Positions 53,837 through 62,438 of a DNA stretch of 64,000 nucleotides are shown here, one piece after another. Made by a program: the position numbers and the translations under genes. The notes under the pieces are model-generated. The model searched no databases and had not been told where the DNA came from. It worked only from the letters and a program-made list of their open reading frames with translations. Within the stretch, counting starts at the first letter, position 1. The number at the start of each line of letters is the position of its first letter. Source of the DNA: Anaerolineae bacterium. GTDB taxonomy: Bacteria; Chloroflexota; Anaerolineae; JAFGEY01. The DNA lies in contig JAFGIE010000006.1 of assembly GCA_016929775.1 (NCBI GenBank), positions 1 to 64,000 on the forward strand. Reading direction: 5' to 3'.

Positions 53837-55255
53837 ATGGCGGAAGCTGCGTTCACGTACGATAGCTACTTGTCGCCTTTCACGTGGCGCTATGGAAGCG
53901 ACGCGATGCGCCGCATCTGGTCACAGGCGAGCAAGCGGCGCCTGTGGCGGCGGGTGTGGGTGGCACTCGCCAAGGCGCAGCAGGAGGCGGGCTTGGTCAC
54001 GTCGGCGCAGGTCGCCGACCTAGAAGCCCACCAGGACGACGTGGACATCCCGCGCGCGCTGGCGTTGGAAGCCGAGCTGCATCACGACCTGATGGCTGAG
54101 GTGCGCGCCTTTGCCGAGCAGTGCCCGGAAGGTGGGGGGATCATCCATCTAGGTGCAACGAGCATGGACGTAGAAGACAACGCGGACGTCCTGCGCATGG
54201 GGGCAGCCCTCGACCTGATCCTGGTGGGGCTGCGCGAACTGCTGGCGGTACTGGCGGAGCAGGTGGAAGCCAACGCCGACCTGCCATGCATGGCCTTCAC
54301 GCACATCCAACCGGCAGAGCCGACGACGCTGGGATACCGGTTAGCACAGTACGGGCAGGATCTGCTGATCGACCACGCCGAGATCAGCCGGGTGCGGCGG
54401 GAGCTGCGCGGCAAGGGGATCAAGGGCGCGGTGGGGACGAGCGCCTCGTATGGTGAGTTGCTTGCCGGGAGTGGGGTCTCTGCGGCGCAGCTTGAGGAGC
54501 GCGTGATGTCGAGCTTGGGCTTGGCGCCCTTTGACGTCGCCACGCAGACCTATCCGCGCAAGCAGGATTGGTTGGTGCTGAATGCCCTGGCGGGGCTGGC
54601 GGGCACGCTCTACAAGCTGGCGTTCGATCTACGCCTCTTGCAGGCGCCGCCCTTTGGCGAGTGGGGGGAGCCGTTTGGGCGCAGGCAGGTGGGCTCGTCT
54701 GCCATGCCCTTCAAGCGGAACCCGATCACGGCGGAAAAGATCGACTCGTTGGCGCGCTATGTGGCTGCGCTACCTAGGGTGGCATGGGACAACGCCGCAC
54801 ACTCACTGCTCGAGCGCACGCTGGACGATTCGGCGAACCGGCGCGAGGTGCTCCCTTCTGCCTTTCTCGCCGTGGACGAGATCCTGCAGGCGACGAGACG
54901 CGTGGTGGGGGGCATGCGGATCGTGTCCTCCGCCGTGGCGCGCAACCTGGACGTGTACGGCATCTTTGCGGCGACCGAGCGCGTGCTGATGGCGCTGGGA
55001 CGCGCCGGAGCGGACCGGCAAGAGATGCACGAGGTCATCCGCGAGCACTCGCTTGCTGCGTGGGAGGTGCTGCAGTCCGGAGAGCGAAACGGCAACCCCC
55101 TGGCGGAGCGCCTGAGCCAGGATCCGCGCGTGACCGCCTATCTCAGCACAGGAGAGGTGTGCGCACTGCTCGACGCAAGCGCCTACGTGGGGGATGCGCC
55201 GGTGCGCGCACGACGGATGGCGGACCGGCTGCGTGCCGCTGCGCACGAGGTGTAA
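53837..55255 (+). CDS. purB: Adenylosuccinate lyase
   Basis: 472 residues, ATG after AGGGAGGG. Fumarase/aspartase superfamily: IIHLGATSMDVEDNAD, ETHIQPAE-type AFTHIQPAEPTT, and the signature GSSAMPFKRNPITAEKI, the active-site serine loop. It releases fumarate from adenylosuccinate and SAICAR in purine synthesis. Length is normal. It ends the purA-GNAT-purB unit and faces the phosphoesterase gene convergently, with 38 bases between. Confidence 0.96.
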   Translation: MAEAAFTYDSYLSPFTWRYGSDAMRRIWSQASKRRLWRRVWVALAKAQQEAGLVTSAQVADLEAHQDDVDIPRALALEAELHHDLMAEVRAFAEQCPEGGGIIHLGATSMDVEDNADVLRMGAALDLILVGLRELLAVLAEQVEANADLPCMAFTHIQPAEPTTLGYRLAQYGQDLLIDHAEISRVRRELRGKGIKGAVGTSASYGELLAGSGVSAAQLEERVMSSLGLAPFDVATQTYPRKQDWLVLNALAGLAGTLYKLAFDLRLLQAPPFGEWGEPFGRRQVGSSAMPFKRNPITAEKIDSLARYVAALPRVAWDNAAHSLLERTLDDSANRREVLPSAFLAVDEILQATRRVVGGMRIVSSAVARNLDVYGIFAATERVLMALGRAGADRQEMHEVIREHSLAAWEVLQSGERNGNPLAERLSQDPRVTAYLSTGEVCALLDASAYVGDAPVRARRMADRLRAAAHEV

Positions 55256-55293
55256 CCGCCAGGTACGAGAGCGCAGAGTGGCGGCGGGAAGCG

Positions 55294-56454
55294 CTAGGGG
55301 TTCTGCTCGACCCATCTGAGCAGCGCGAGGTCGTCGGCAACGTCAGGAGTGAGGGCCCGGGACTCCCACTGGCTGCCTCGCAGCTGGGCCTCGGCGTCGA
55401 ACCGGAACGTGCCCACGCCCAGCCGGCGCCCGGCGTGCCCCGGCATGGCAACATCTGCGTGCACGATCGCCGTTCCTTCGCCGAAGGACGCGAGCACCAT
55501 CGTCATGCGCTGCCCACCCCCGCTCACGATCACGTCGATCCCGGCTACGGTCCGCGCGATCTCTTCGTTGACGTCGAGGCCCGCGTGCGAGATCAGGACG
55601 ACGATGTCTGCGTGGTCCGCGAGCGAGGCGACGACGGGCTGTACCGCCTCCAGCGGGTCGACGATCTCGACCCCGGCGACCTCCGCTACGCCGGTCAGCC
55701 CGATCAGGGCGACGCGGTATGGGCCGACCTGTGTGACGCGATAGGGCGCTGCGAGCAGCTCACCGGTTGCCGCGACGTAGACGTTGGCAGAGAGCACCGG
55801 AAACTGCGCCTCCGCCATGCGCTGCCGGATCAGGTCAACGCCGAGTTGGGCGAGGTCTCCTTCGCCTAGGGCTGCCGCGTCGTAGCCCATCTGGTTCATG
55901 ACCTCGATGCTGCTCTTGCCTTGCGTGCTGGTCGCCGGCGTGCGGTCCCTGACCATAAAGTCACCCGCATCGAGCACCAAAACCCACTCGGCACCCTCTC
56001 GTACCTGCTTGATGATGGTCGCCCGCCGGGCGACGCCGCCTGTGGGCTGCGCTCAACCGCAGGGCAGCGTGTAGCCCCAGGTGTCGTTGCTGTGCAGGAT
56101 CGCGATCTCGGTCAGCCCGGCGGCGAGGGTGGGCGTCGGCTGAGGGGTGGGCGAAGGCGTCGCCGTCGGCTGAGCGGCAGCCGTGGCGCGCAGGCTTGTC
56201 AGGCGCGTCGCGGCTGCGTCGAGCGTCGCCTGTCTGACCGGCGTGGTGGCTGCCGCCGCTGCTTGGGTCGAGGCGGGGGCCTGTGGGATCTGGGCGCCTG
56301 GCGCGCGCCGGGACGACCACGTCAGGTATCCGATCCCGCCGCCGACGTAGAGCAGCCCGAGCAGGATGCCGACGATCGCCAGCCATCGAGGCCCTGCGCG
56401 CGGGTTATCTGAGGATGTACGTGGTGTGGAAACTGCCGAATCCTGATCTCGCAT
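55294..56454 (-). CDS. Membrane-anchored phosphoesterase/5'-nucleotidase-like protein with in-frame UGA, probable selenoprotein
   Basis: 386 residues counting UGA (complement 56055-56053) as residue 134. A membrane segment (about 24-45) is followed by an A/T/P-rich linker, then the catalytic domain: HSNDTWGYTLPCG-U-AQPTGGVARRATIIK, VLDAGDFMV, ALGEGDL, ISHAGLDV. Related 5'-nucleotidase-like phosphoesterases, as I remember them, read PCGC here, so UGA would replace a Cys. After the UGA the frame stays open for 252 codons with clear homology. A 7-bp hairpin with a G as first loop base lies 25 bases behind the UGA. The usual D-x-H and G-N-H metal residues are altered (DTW, GEGD). It has its own near-leaderless promoter. 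Confidence 0.78.
56018..56034 (-). promoter_or_regulatory. Candidate bacterial SECIS element in the phosphoesterase gene
   Basis: Minus-strand GTCGCCC-GGC-GGGCGAC, perfect 7-bp stem with loop starting 26 bases after the UGA. High GC makes chance hairpins commoner here. Confidence 0.55.
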
Positions 56455-56460
56455 TCGGGC

Positions 56461-56488
56461 ATTATAGCACAATGCTGTGACGGGGCAA
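56461..56488 (-). promoter_or_regulatory. Promoter of the phosphoesterase gene, near-leaderless
   Basis: TTGCCC (56488-56483), 16-base spacer, TATAAT (56466-56461). The ATG is only 6 bases after the -10 box, so the mRNA would start at or beside its start codon. Confidence 0.7.
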
Positions 56489-56527
56489 GTCGCAAGTCGG
56501 TCGCGATTTATCGTGCCCGGGGGTTTG

Positions 56528-56573
56528 TGGTATAATACCTGCCTGCGATCTGCAGCGCGCACACAGTGCGCGC
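56528..56573 (+). promoter_or_regulatory. Extended -10 promoter and leader hairpin of the ABC gene
   Basis: TG-G-TATAAT (56528-56536) without a good -35. The short leader contains a perfect 8-bp hairpin GCGCGCAC-ACA-GTGCGCGC (56555-56573) ending four bases before the ribosome site AGAAGGGG, which could affect translation. Confidence 0.6.
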
Positions 56574-56589
56574 CAGAGAAGGGGATGGA

Positions 56590-57849
56590 TTGGCGCACAC
56601 GGTTCGGTTCCAGGACGTAACCAAGCGTTTCAGCGTTCGTCACGAAGGACCACTGTCGTTCCAGGCGATCCTGATGAACGCGCTGCGGCTTCGGCGACGG
56701 CTGCAGCGGCAGCAGCTCTGGGTGCTGCGGGACGTGAGCTTTGAGGTCGGTCGCGGCGAGATGCTCGGGATCGTGGGCGTGAATGGCTCCGGCAAGAGCA
56801 CGACGCTCAAGCTCATCTCGCGGATCATCGAGCCCACCACGGGAACGGTCGAAGTCACAGGTCGCGTGTCGGCATTGCTCGAGCTGGGAGCGGGTTTTCA
56901 CCCCGACCTGACAGGGCGCGAGAACGTGTACCTCAACGGGTCGATCATGGGGATGCGCCGCCGTGACATCGACGCCTGCTTTGACGACATCGTCGCCTTT
57001 GCGGGCATTCCCGCGGCGATCGACGTCCCTGTGCGATACTACTCCTCCGGTATGTACATGCGGCTTGGCTTCTCGGTCGCCATCCACTCCGATCCCGAGG
57101 TCTTGCTCGTCGACGAGGTGCTCGCCGTGGGTGACCACGCGTTCCAGGTGCGGTGCCTCGACAAGGCAGCGGAGCTGCGCCGGCGAGGCGTGACCGTCCT
57201 CTTTGTCTCGCACGACATGGACGCAGTGCGGGAGCTCTGCGATCGTGCCATCTGGCTAGACGGGGGTGGGGTGCGCGCCGAGGGAGACCCCGAGGATGTG
57301 GTGACGCAGTATCTGCGCGGTTTTGGAGAAGCCGAGCTCGAGCTGCTCGCGCGAGGCGCTACCCTCAAGCGTGGTCAGCGCTGGGGGACCGGAGACGTGC
57401 AGCTCGTAGACGTGCAATTCGTCGACGCGCAGGGCTGTCCGCGGGACGTGTTCCTGACTGGGGAGACCGTGTGCGTGCGCATGCGCTACCGGACCAAGCG
57501 ACGGATCGTCGACCCTGTGTTCGGGGTCGCCCTGTATACCAGCACTGGCGCACAGATCAACTCTACGGATATGCGCACCTCGAGGTATACGTTGGAGGCG
57601 ATCGAGGGCGAGGGTGTGGTCGAGTACCATCTCCCGAGCTTGCCGCTTCTCCGGGGCAACTATCTTGTCTCGGCCTTTGTCTACAACCACGCCGGGGAGG
57701 TCCCTGTGGCCTACGATCACCTGGAGAAGGCGTACCTCTTGCGCATGGTGAATGCCGACGGGATCGATGACTGGACAGGGTCGGTGTACCTGCCGAGCCG
57801 CTGGACGTGCTCTCCCGATGGAATCAGGAGCAGCCGTTCGGAGGTCTAG
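56590..57849 (+). CDS. ABC transporter ATP-binding protein, Wzt-like polysaccharide export
   Basis: 419 residues. TTG 56590 is preferred, with AGAAGGGG ahead; GTG 56566 lies inside the leader hairpin. Walker A GVNGSGKSTT near residue 64, Q-loop region, the divergent signature YYSSGMYMRLGFS typical of TagH/Wzt exporters, and Walker B VLLVDEVLAVGD. The C-terminal ~150 residues form a beta-sandwich like the Wzt carbohydrate-binding domain (WGTGDVQLVDVQFVD). It would energise export of a cell-surface glycan. The permease partner (Wzm) is not in the window. Confidence 0.9.
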   Translation: MAHTVRFQDVTKRFSVRHEGPLSFQAILMNALRLRRRLQRQQLWVLRDVSFEVGRGEMLGIVGVNGSGKSTTLKLISRIIEPTTGTVEVTGRVSALLELGAGFHPDLTGRENVYLNGSIMGMRRRDIDACFDDIVAFAGIPAAIDVPVRYYSSGMYMRLGFSVAIHSDPEVLLVDEVLAVGDHAFQVRCLDKAAELRRRGVTVLFVSHDMDAVRELCDRAIWLDGGGVRAEGDPEDVVTQYLRGFGEAELELLARGATLKRGQRWGTGDVQLVDVQFVDAQGCPRDVFLTGETVCVRMRYRTKRRIVDPVFGVALYTSTGAQINSTDMRTSRYTLEAIEGEGVVEYHLPSLPLLRGNYLVSAFVYNHAGEVPVAYDHLEKAYLLRMVNADGIDDWTGSVYLPSRWTCSPDGIRSSRSEV

Positions 57850-57939
57850 CGCGGCGCCTGGGGGCTGTGAGTCGCCCGGTGGGCTGCACGCGCCCAACGT
57901 GACTGCGCGTGCGCGCTACAAAAGTGGAAAGAAGGTTGT

Positions 57940-58608
57940 GTGAACGATCTGGTTGCGCTCGAAGAGTTGTCTCTGGAGGCGCTGGGCTTCAACCTCGTGC
58001 TGGGCATCGCCCTTTCCGCGCTCGTGGCGTGGTACTATGCGCGCTATGGCGAGGCGCTCTCGAACCGGAACAAGTTCGCGAGACTGCTCCCCGTGTTGTG
58101 CCTCGTCACGATCCTGGTGATCTCGGTCGTCAAGGCCTCCTTGGCCCTATCGCTGGGATTGGTCGGCGCGCTCTCGATCGTCCGCTTTCGCACGGCGATC
58201 AAGGATCCGGAGGAGCTGATCTATCTCTTTTTCGCGATTGCGATCGGGCTTGGCCTGGGCGCCGACCAGCGGCTACCGACGGTCGTGGCGGTGGGGGTGA
58301 TCATGGCGCTTCTGATTGGCACGCGACTGCTATCGCGGCGGTCCAGGAAGCGCAACATGTACCTGAACATCCAGGTGCCCGAGGGCGATGGCGAGGCGTC
58401 GTTCGAGGCGGTGAACGAGATCCTGGTCGCGCACGCGGCAATGGTCGACATGCGCCGCCTCGACCGGCTGGACCACAGGCTGCAGATCGCGTACCTCCTC
58501 GAGTGCGACGACCAGGTCACAGTCTCCCGGCTGATGGACGCGCTCAAGGCGCGGATCCCAGGCTGTACGTTCAGCTTTGTCGACCACAAGAGCCTCCCCG
58601 ATAGGTAG
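57940..58608 (+). CDS. DUF4956 membrane protein
   Basis: 222 residues, GTG start with GAAAGAAGG. Several membrane segments lie in the first ~130 residues. The hallmark is SLGLVGALSIVRFRTAIKDPEELIYLF, characteristic of DUF4956, followed by GIGLGLGADQR. This family occurs next to CotH and VTC-domain genes, as here. Its role is unknown; a link to polyphosphate or surface phosphorylation has been suggested from context only. The C-terminal ~80 residues form a small cytoplasmic domain. It ends four bases before CotH. Confidence 0.88.
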   Translation: MNDLVALEELSLEALGFNLVLGIALSALVAWYYARYGEALSNRNKFARLLPVLCLVTILVISVVKASLALSLGLVGALSIVRFRTAIKDPEELIYLFFAIAIGLGLGADQRLPTVVAVGVIMALLIGTRLLSRRSRKRNMYLNIQVPEGDGEASFEAVNEILVAHAAMVDMRRLDRLDHRLQIAYLLECDDQVTVSRLMDALKARIPGCTFSFVDHKSLPDR

Positions 58609-58611
58609 ACG

Positions 58612-61600
58612 ATGCGGATCAAGCCAGGCCCTCGTCCCGAGGCAAGCGGATTCTGGGCGGAGACCCGCGGCTGGTTGGCGTCCAGGCGCGGCGCTGCCCA
58701 ATTCGCGCTTGCCCTTGCCATGGGGATCGCCCTGAGCCTAGGCGCCGCTGTCTGGTACGTGCGGCAGGGCCGAGCGTTCGCTGGCAGGGCGTTCCAAGCC
58801 CTGGACAACCAGGTACAGGATCTGGTCGCCTCGGCGATCGTCGATAACGACCTGCCAACGCTTCGTCTCGACATCGGCTTTGAGGAGTTCCAGGCGATCG
58901 CGCGTTTACGCGATGAGGCCCTGCAGAGCGGTATCTTGCTCCAGGACGACGAGGACTGGCACGCTGCGCAGATCCGGTTCGAGGGGGAGACGATCCCCGT
59001 GCGCGTGCGCCTCAAGGGTGACTGGGTCGACCATCTGCACGAGGGCAAGTGGTCGTTTCGTGTCAAGACCAGGAACGATCAGGCCTTCATGGGCATGCGG
59101 TCGTTCTCGCTCCAGGCGCCGTACACGCGCCGCTACCTGAACGAGTGGCTGTACCTGGAGGACCTGCGCCGCTCAGGTATCCTCGGTCCGCGGTACGGCT
59201 TTGTCAACGTGTTCGTGAACGGCGACCATTGGGGCATCTATGCCCTGGAGGAGAGCTTTTCCAAGGAGCTGCTCGAGTCGCAGTCCAGGCGCGAGGGCGT
59301 GATCGTGCGATACGACGAGTCCCTCTTTTGGAGCAGGCGGGCGCTGTTCTACGATGGCGAGAACCACTGGAGCTTGGAGCTGGATCCGATCGCCACCACG
59401 TTCGAGACGCGCGGCTTCTCCAGCGTGGACGAGTTCAATACTGCTGAGGTGCAGGCGAACCCCGTGCTCCAGGAGCAGAGCGCCACAGCGTTGGCCCTGC
59501 TGCGCGCCTTTCAAGAGGACGTTCTGACGGTCACGCAAGTCTTTGACGCCAATCTCATCGCGCGATACGTCGCTCACAACAACCTATGGGGCGCGCGCCA
59601 CGGGATGGCGTGGCACAATGAGCGCTATTACTATAACCCGCTCACCTCGCGTCTGGAGCCGATCGCCTACGATGGCATGCCCCTGGGCGCGTTGGAAGCG
59701 CGCTACTTTGATCTGGCGCAGTACGACGATCTCGAGGTGATGCGTGCGTACGTCCAGGAGGTGGCGCGCATCTCGCAGCCGCAGTACTTGGCAGACCTGC
59801 GTTGGGACTATGAGGAGCAGTTCAGGCGCTACGCCGCTGCCCTGCGCGAAGAGTTCGACCCAGTCGAACTGGAGGCGCCCTGGGATGTCCTCGCCGAACG
59901 ACAACGGCTGCTGCGCGGGGTGCTGCACCCGCCTCAGGCTGTGTACGCGCACCAGGTCAGCGATGGGCAAGATGGCGCGATCGACATCTTGGTCGGCAAC
60001 CTGCTGCATTATGCCGTCCGCCTGGAGTCCTTGCAGGTCGGCGATCGTAGGGTGCAGATCGACCCGGGGTGGGTCTCGGCGCAGGACCAGGACCTGCTTC
60101 ATCTCGAGGCGGCGGATGGCGTCGTCCTGCGCCGCGCCGCCGAAGCCACGCCCGAGTATGTCACCCTCCAGGTCCCGCGAGCCGCGCTGGGCCCGCTGTT
60201 CCCGACGGATGCGGCTCCGTACACCGGCACGCTGCAGATCGTGACGAGCCTGTACGGCGTGGACGAGCCGATCGTGACCGACGTGCGCAGGGACTACCCG
60301 GAGGTGGCAACTCGGCGGCTGACGCCCAAGCAGCCGACAGTCGAGGAAGCGCTGGCTCGGCACCCGTTCCTGGCGCCGGCTGAGGAACCGGGGTTCCTCG
60401 AGCTGCGCGAGGGCGCGTGGCACGTCGATGGCGACCTCGTTCTGCCCGACGGAGTCGGGCTGTGGGCGACGCAGGAGACGACGCTGTTCTTTGACCCGGG
60501 CGCGATCCTGTTCGCGACGGGTCCCTTGCTGCTCAGCGGTCCTGAGTCGGGGGCGTCGATGGCGCAGGGCATACGCTTGCTCCCGTGGGACGACCATTGG
60601 GCGGGCGTGTTCGTGCTGCACGCCGGCGAGGAGACGCCCTCTGTCTTGCGGCACGTCGAGATTCGAGGGACCTCGGGCATCGAGCGGGGAGGGTGGGTCA
60701 CGACCGGGGGCGTGACGTTCTATGAGAGCCCCGTACGGCTCGAGTCCTGTCGCCTGCACGGCTCGCTCGCCGAGGACACGATCAACGTGGTGCGCGCGCG
60801 GTTTCAGTTCAGCGACAGCGAGTTCGCGGATGCTGCCTCCGATGCCTTCGATGGGGACTTTGTGACGGGTAGGATCGAGCGGTGTGCGTTTCACGACGTG
60901 CGCGGCGATGCGGTCGACGTCAGCGGCAGCCAGGTCGTCGTATCAGGCGTCACCCTGCTGCGTGTGTACGACAAGGGCCTCTCTGTCGGCGAGGACAGCG
61001 CGCTTGACGCGCAGGACGTGTATGCCGAGGACGTGGGCATGGCTCTGGTGAGCAAGGACCTCTCTCGGCTGTCCGCGCGGAATGTGCGGATCGCGCGTGC
61101 CTGGACAGCGGGCCTGGCAGCATACCTGAAAAAGCTGGAGTATGGGCCTGCTCACATCGAGGCGAGCGAAGTCGTGTTCGAGGACGGGTCGGTGCGCACG
61201 CTGGTCCAGTCGGGGAGCACGGTTGCCCTCGACGGCGAGACGGACTATGGGACAGCGCTGGACGTCGACGCCCTCTATGCGCGGCAGGAAGCAGTCGCCG
61301 CGATGACAGAGCTGCGGTATGAGCTGGGCGACGCGATCCGGTTGCTGGGCTACGAGGTGGTCACGTCTACGCTGGCGCCGGGCGATGACCTCGAGTTGGT
61401 GCTCTACTGGCAGGCTATGGCGAACGTGGAACACGACTACTCTGTCTTTGTGCACGTGCTCGATCAGGGCGGGCGGCTTGTCGCACAGGGCGACTCGATG
61501 CCGCGTGGAAACGTGTATCCGACAGGGCACTGGCAAGTGGGCCCGCTGGTCGATGACCCGCGGTCGATCGCGTTGCCCCTCGATTTGCCGCCGGGCGAGT

Positions 61601-61740
61601 ACCGGGTGGTGGTGGGGATGTACGACCTCGACACCGGAGAGCGCCTGCCGGCGCGCGAGGTCGCGACGGGACAGGCGGCGCCAAACGCGGCGATCGTGCT
61701 CGACGAGGTGATCCACGTACAGGCGGTGCCGGATGACTGA
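58612..61740 (+). CDS. CotH-kinase family surface protein with beta-helix region
   Basis: 1042 residues with an N-terminal membrane anchor (about 26-50). The CotH domain spans about 80-450: VRLKGDWVDHL, GMRSFSLQAPYTRRYLNEWL, NVFVNGDHWGIYALEESF and PIAYDGMPLGA. CotH proteins are atypical protein kinases that phosphorylate spore-coat or surface proteins. Residues about 600-870 contain beta-helix-like repeats (VSGSQVVVSGVTLLRVYDKG). The C-terminal ~110 residues form a beta-sandwich seen in Chloroflexota surface and glycosyltransferase proteins (LVLYWQAMANVEHDYSVFVH). The gene overlaps the VTC gene by eight bases. Confidence 0.88.
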   Translation: MRIKPGPRPEASGFWAETRGWLASRRGAAQFALALAMGIALSLGAAVWYVRQGRAFAGRAFQALDNQVQDLVASAIVDNDLPTLRLDIGFEEFQAIARLRDEALQSGILLQDDEDWHAAQIRFEGETIPVRVRLKGDWVDHLHEGKWSFRVKTRNDQAFMGMRSFSLQAPYTRRYLNEWLYLEDLRRSGILGPRYGFVNVFVNGDHWGIYALEESFSKELLESQSRREGVIVRYDESLFWSRRALFYDGENHWSLELDPIATTFETRGFSSVDEFNTAEVQANPVLQEQSATALALLRAFQEDVLTVTQVFDANLIARYVAHNNLWGARHGMAWHNERYYYNPLTSRLEPIAYDGMPLGALEARYFDLAQYDDLEVMRAYVQEVARISQPQYLADLRWDYEEQFRRYAAALREEFDPVELEAPWDVLAERQRLLRGVLHPPQAVYAHQVSDGQDGAIDILVGNLLHYAVRLESLQVGDRRVQIDPGWVSAQDQDLLHLEAADGVVLRRAAEATPEYVTLQVPRAALGPLFPTDAAPYTGTLQIVTSLYGVDEPIVTDVRRDYPEVATRRLTPKQPTVEEALARHPFLAPAEEPGFLELREGAWHVDGDLVLPDGVGLWATQETTLFFDPGAILFATGPLLLSGPESGASMAQGIRLLPWDDHWAGVFVLHAGEETPSVLRHVEIRGTSGIERGGWVTTGGVTFYESPVRLESCRLHGSLAEDTINVVRARFQFSDSEFADAASDAFDGDFVTGRIERCAFHDVRGDAVDVSGSQVVVSGVTLLRVYDKGLSVGEDSALDAQDVYAEDVGMALVSKDLSRLSARNVRIARAWTAGLAAYLKKLEYGPAHIEASEVVFEDGSVRTLVQSGSTVALDGETDYGTALDVDALYARQEAVAAMTELRYELGDAIRLLGYEVVTSTLAPGDDLELVLYWQAMANVEHDYSVFVHVLDQGGRLVAQGDSMPRGNVYPTGHWQVGPLVDDPRSIALPLDLPPGEYRVVVGMYDLDTGERLPAREVATGQAAPNAAIVLDEVIHVQAVPDD

Positions 61741-62428
61741 GCGCGTGGGCCTGCAGACGCGGTTCGAGGTCAAGATGACCTGCGACGAGATGTACCTGCC
61801 GGATGCCCGCGCCTGGGTGCGCCTGCACCCCGACGTGTTTGGCGAGGCGTACCCGCCGCGACAGGTGAACAACCTCTACTTTGACACGCCAGACCTGGCT
61901 TGTCTGGACGCGAACCTGGTCGGCGTCAGCGATCGTGCCAAGCTGCGCCTGCGGTGGTACGGCACGGACCACGTCACCGTACGCGGCGCGCTCGAGCTCA
62001 AGCACAAGGTTAGCCAGGTGGGGTGGAAGGAGATCTGCCCGATCCCGGATCATGTGGACCTGACCACGACGTCGTGGTTTGACCTGCTGACCCATCTCAA
62101 GGCGCACGCGACAGGGCAGGTAGGGCTGTGGTTGGCGGCTGCGGACCTGCCCGTACTGATCAACAGCTATATGCGCGAGTACTACGAGTCGGGCGACCGC
62201 CAGATTCGCGTGACACTCGACTATGAGCAGGTTGCTTACGATCAGCTGATGTTCCCGCACCCCAACCTCAGCCTGCGGGCCCCTGCGGAGAGCCGAGTGG
62301 TAGTAGAGGTCAAGGCGGACTCGAGACTGCACCGTCGCGTGTCGGAGGTCGTGTCGTCCTTTCCCCTGCAGACAGACCGCAACTCCAAGTACGTGAACGG
62401 TGTGATGGAGGCGCTGTCTTGGATGTAG
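61733..62428 (+). CDS. VTC-domain (polyphosphate-polymerase-like) protein
   Basis: 231 residues; the ATG lies 5 bases before the CotH stop, so translation is coupled. VTC tunnel-fold residues: QTRFEVKMTC, NNLYFDTPDLACL, AKLRLRWYG, ALELKHKV, IRVTLDYEQV and VVVEVKAD, which supply the many Arg, Lys and Glu lining the tunnel. Eukaryotic VTC makes polyphosphate. Bacterial members next to CotH and DUF4956 are of unknown product. Membrane segments are absent, so it should be cytoplasmic. Confidence 0.9.
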   Translation: MTERVGLQTRFEVKMTCDEMYLPDARAWVRLHPDVFGEAYPPRQVNNLYFDTPDLACLDANLVGVSDRAKLRLRWYGTDHVTVRGALELKHKVSQVGWKEICPIPDHVDLTTTSWFDLLTHLKAHATGQVGLWLAAADLPVLINSYMREYYESGDRQIRVTLDYEQVAYDQLMFPHPNLSLRAPAESRVVVEVKADSRLHRRVSEVVSSFPLQTDRNSKYVNGVMEALSWM

Positions 62429-62438
62429 ACCGGTCCGT

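Noticed and set aside
55294..55980. Minus-strand 55294-55980 as a separate short gene
   Set aside because: It lacks the N-terminal half of the phosphoesterase domain, has no ribosome site and is in frame with the upstream part across one UGA.
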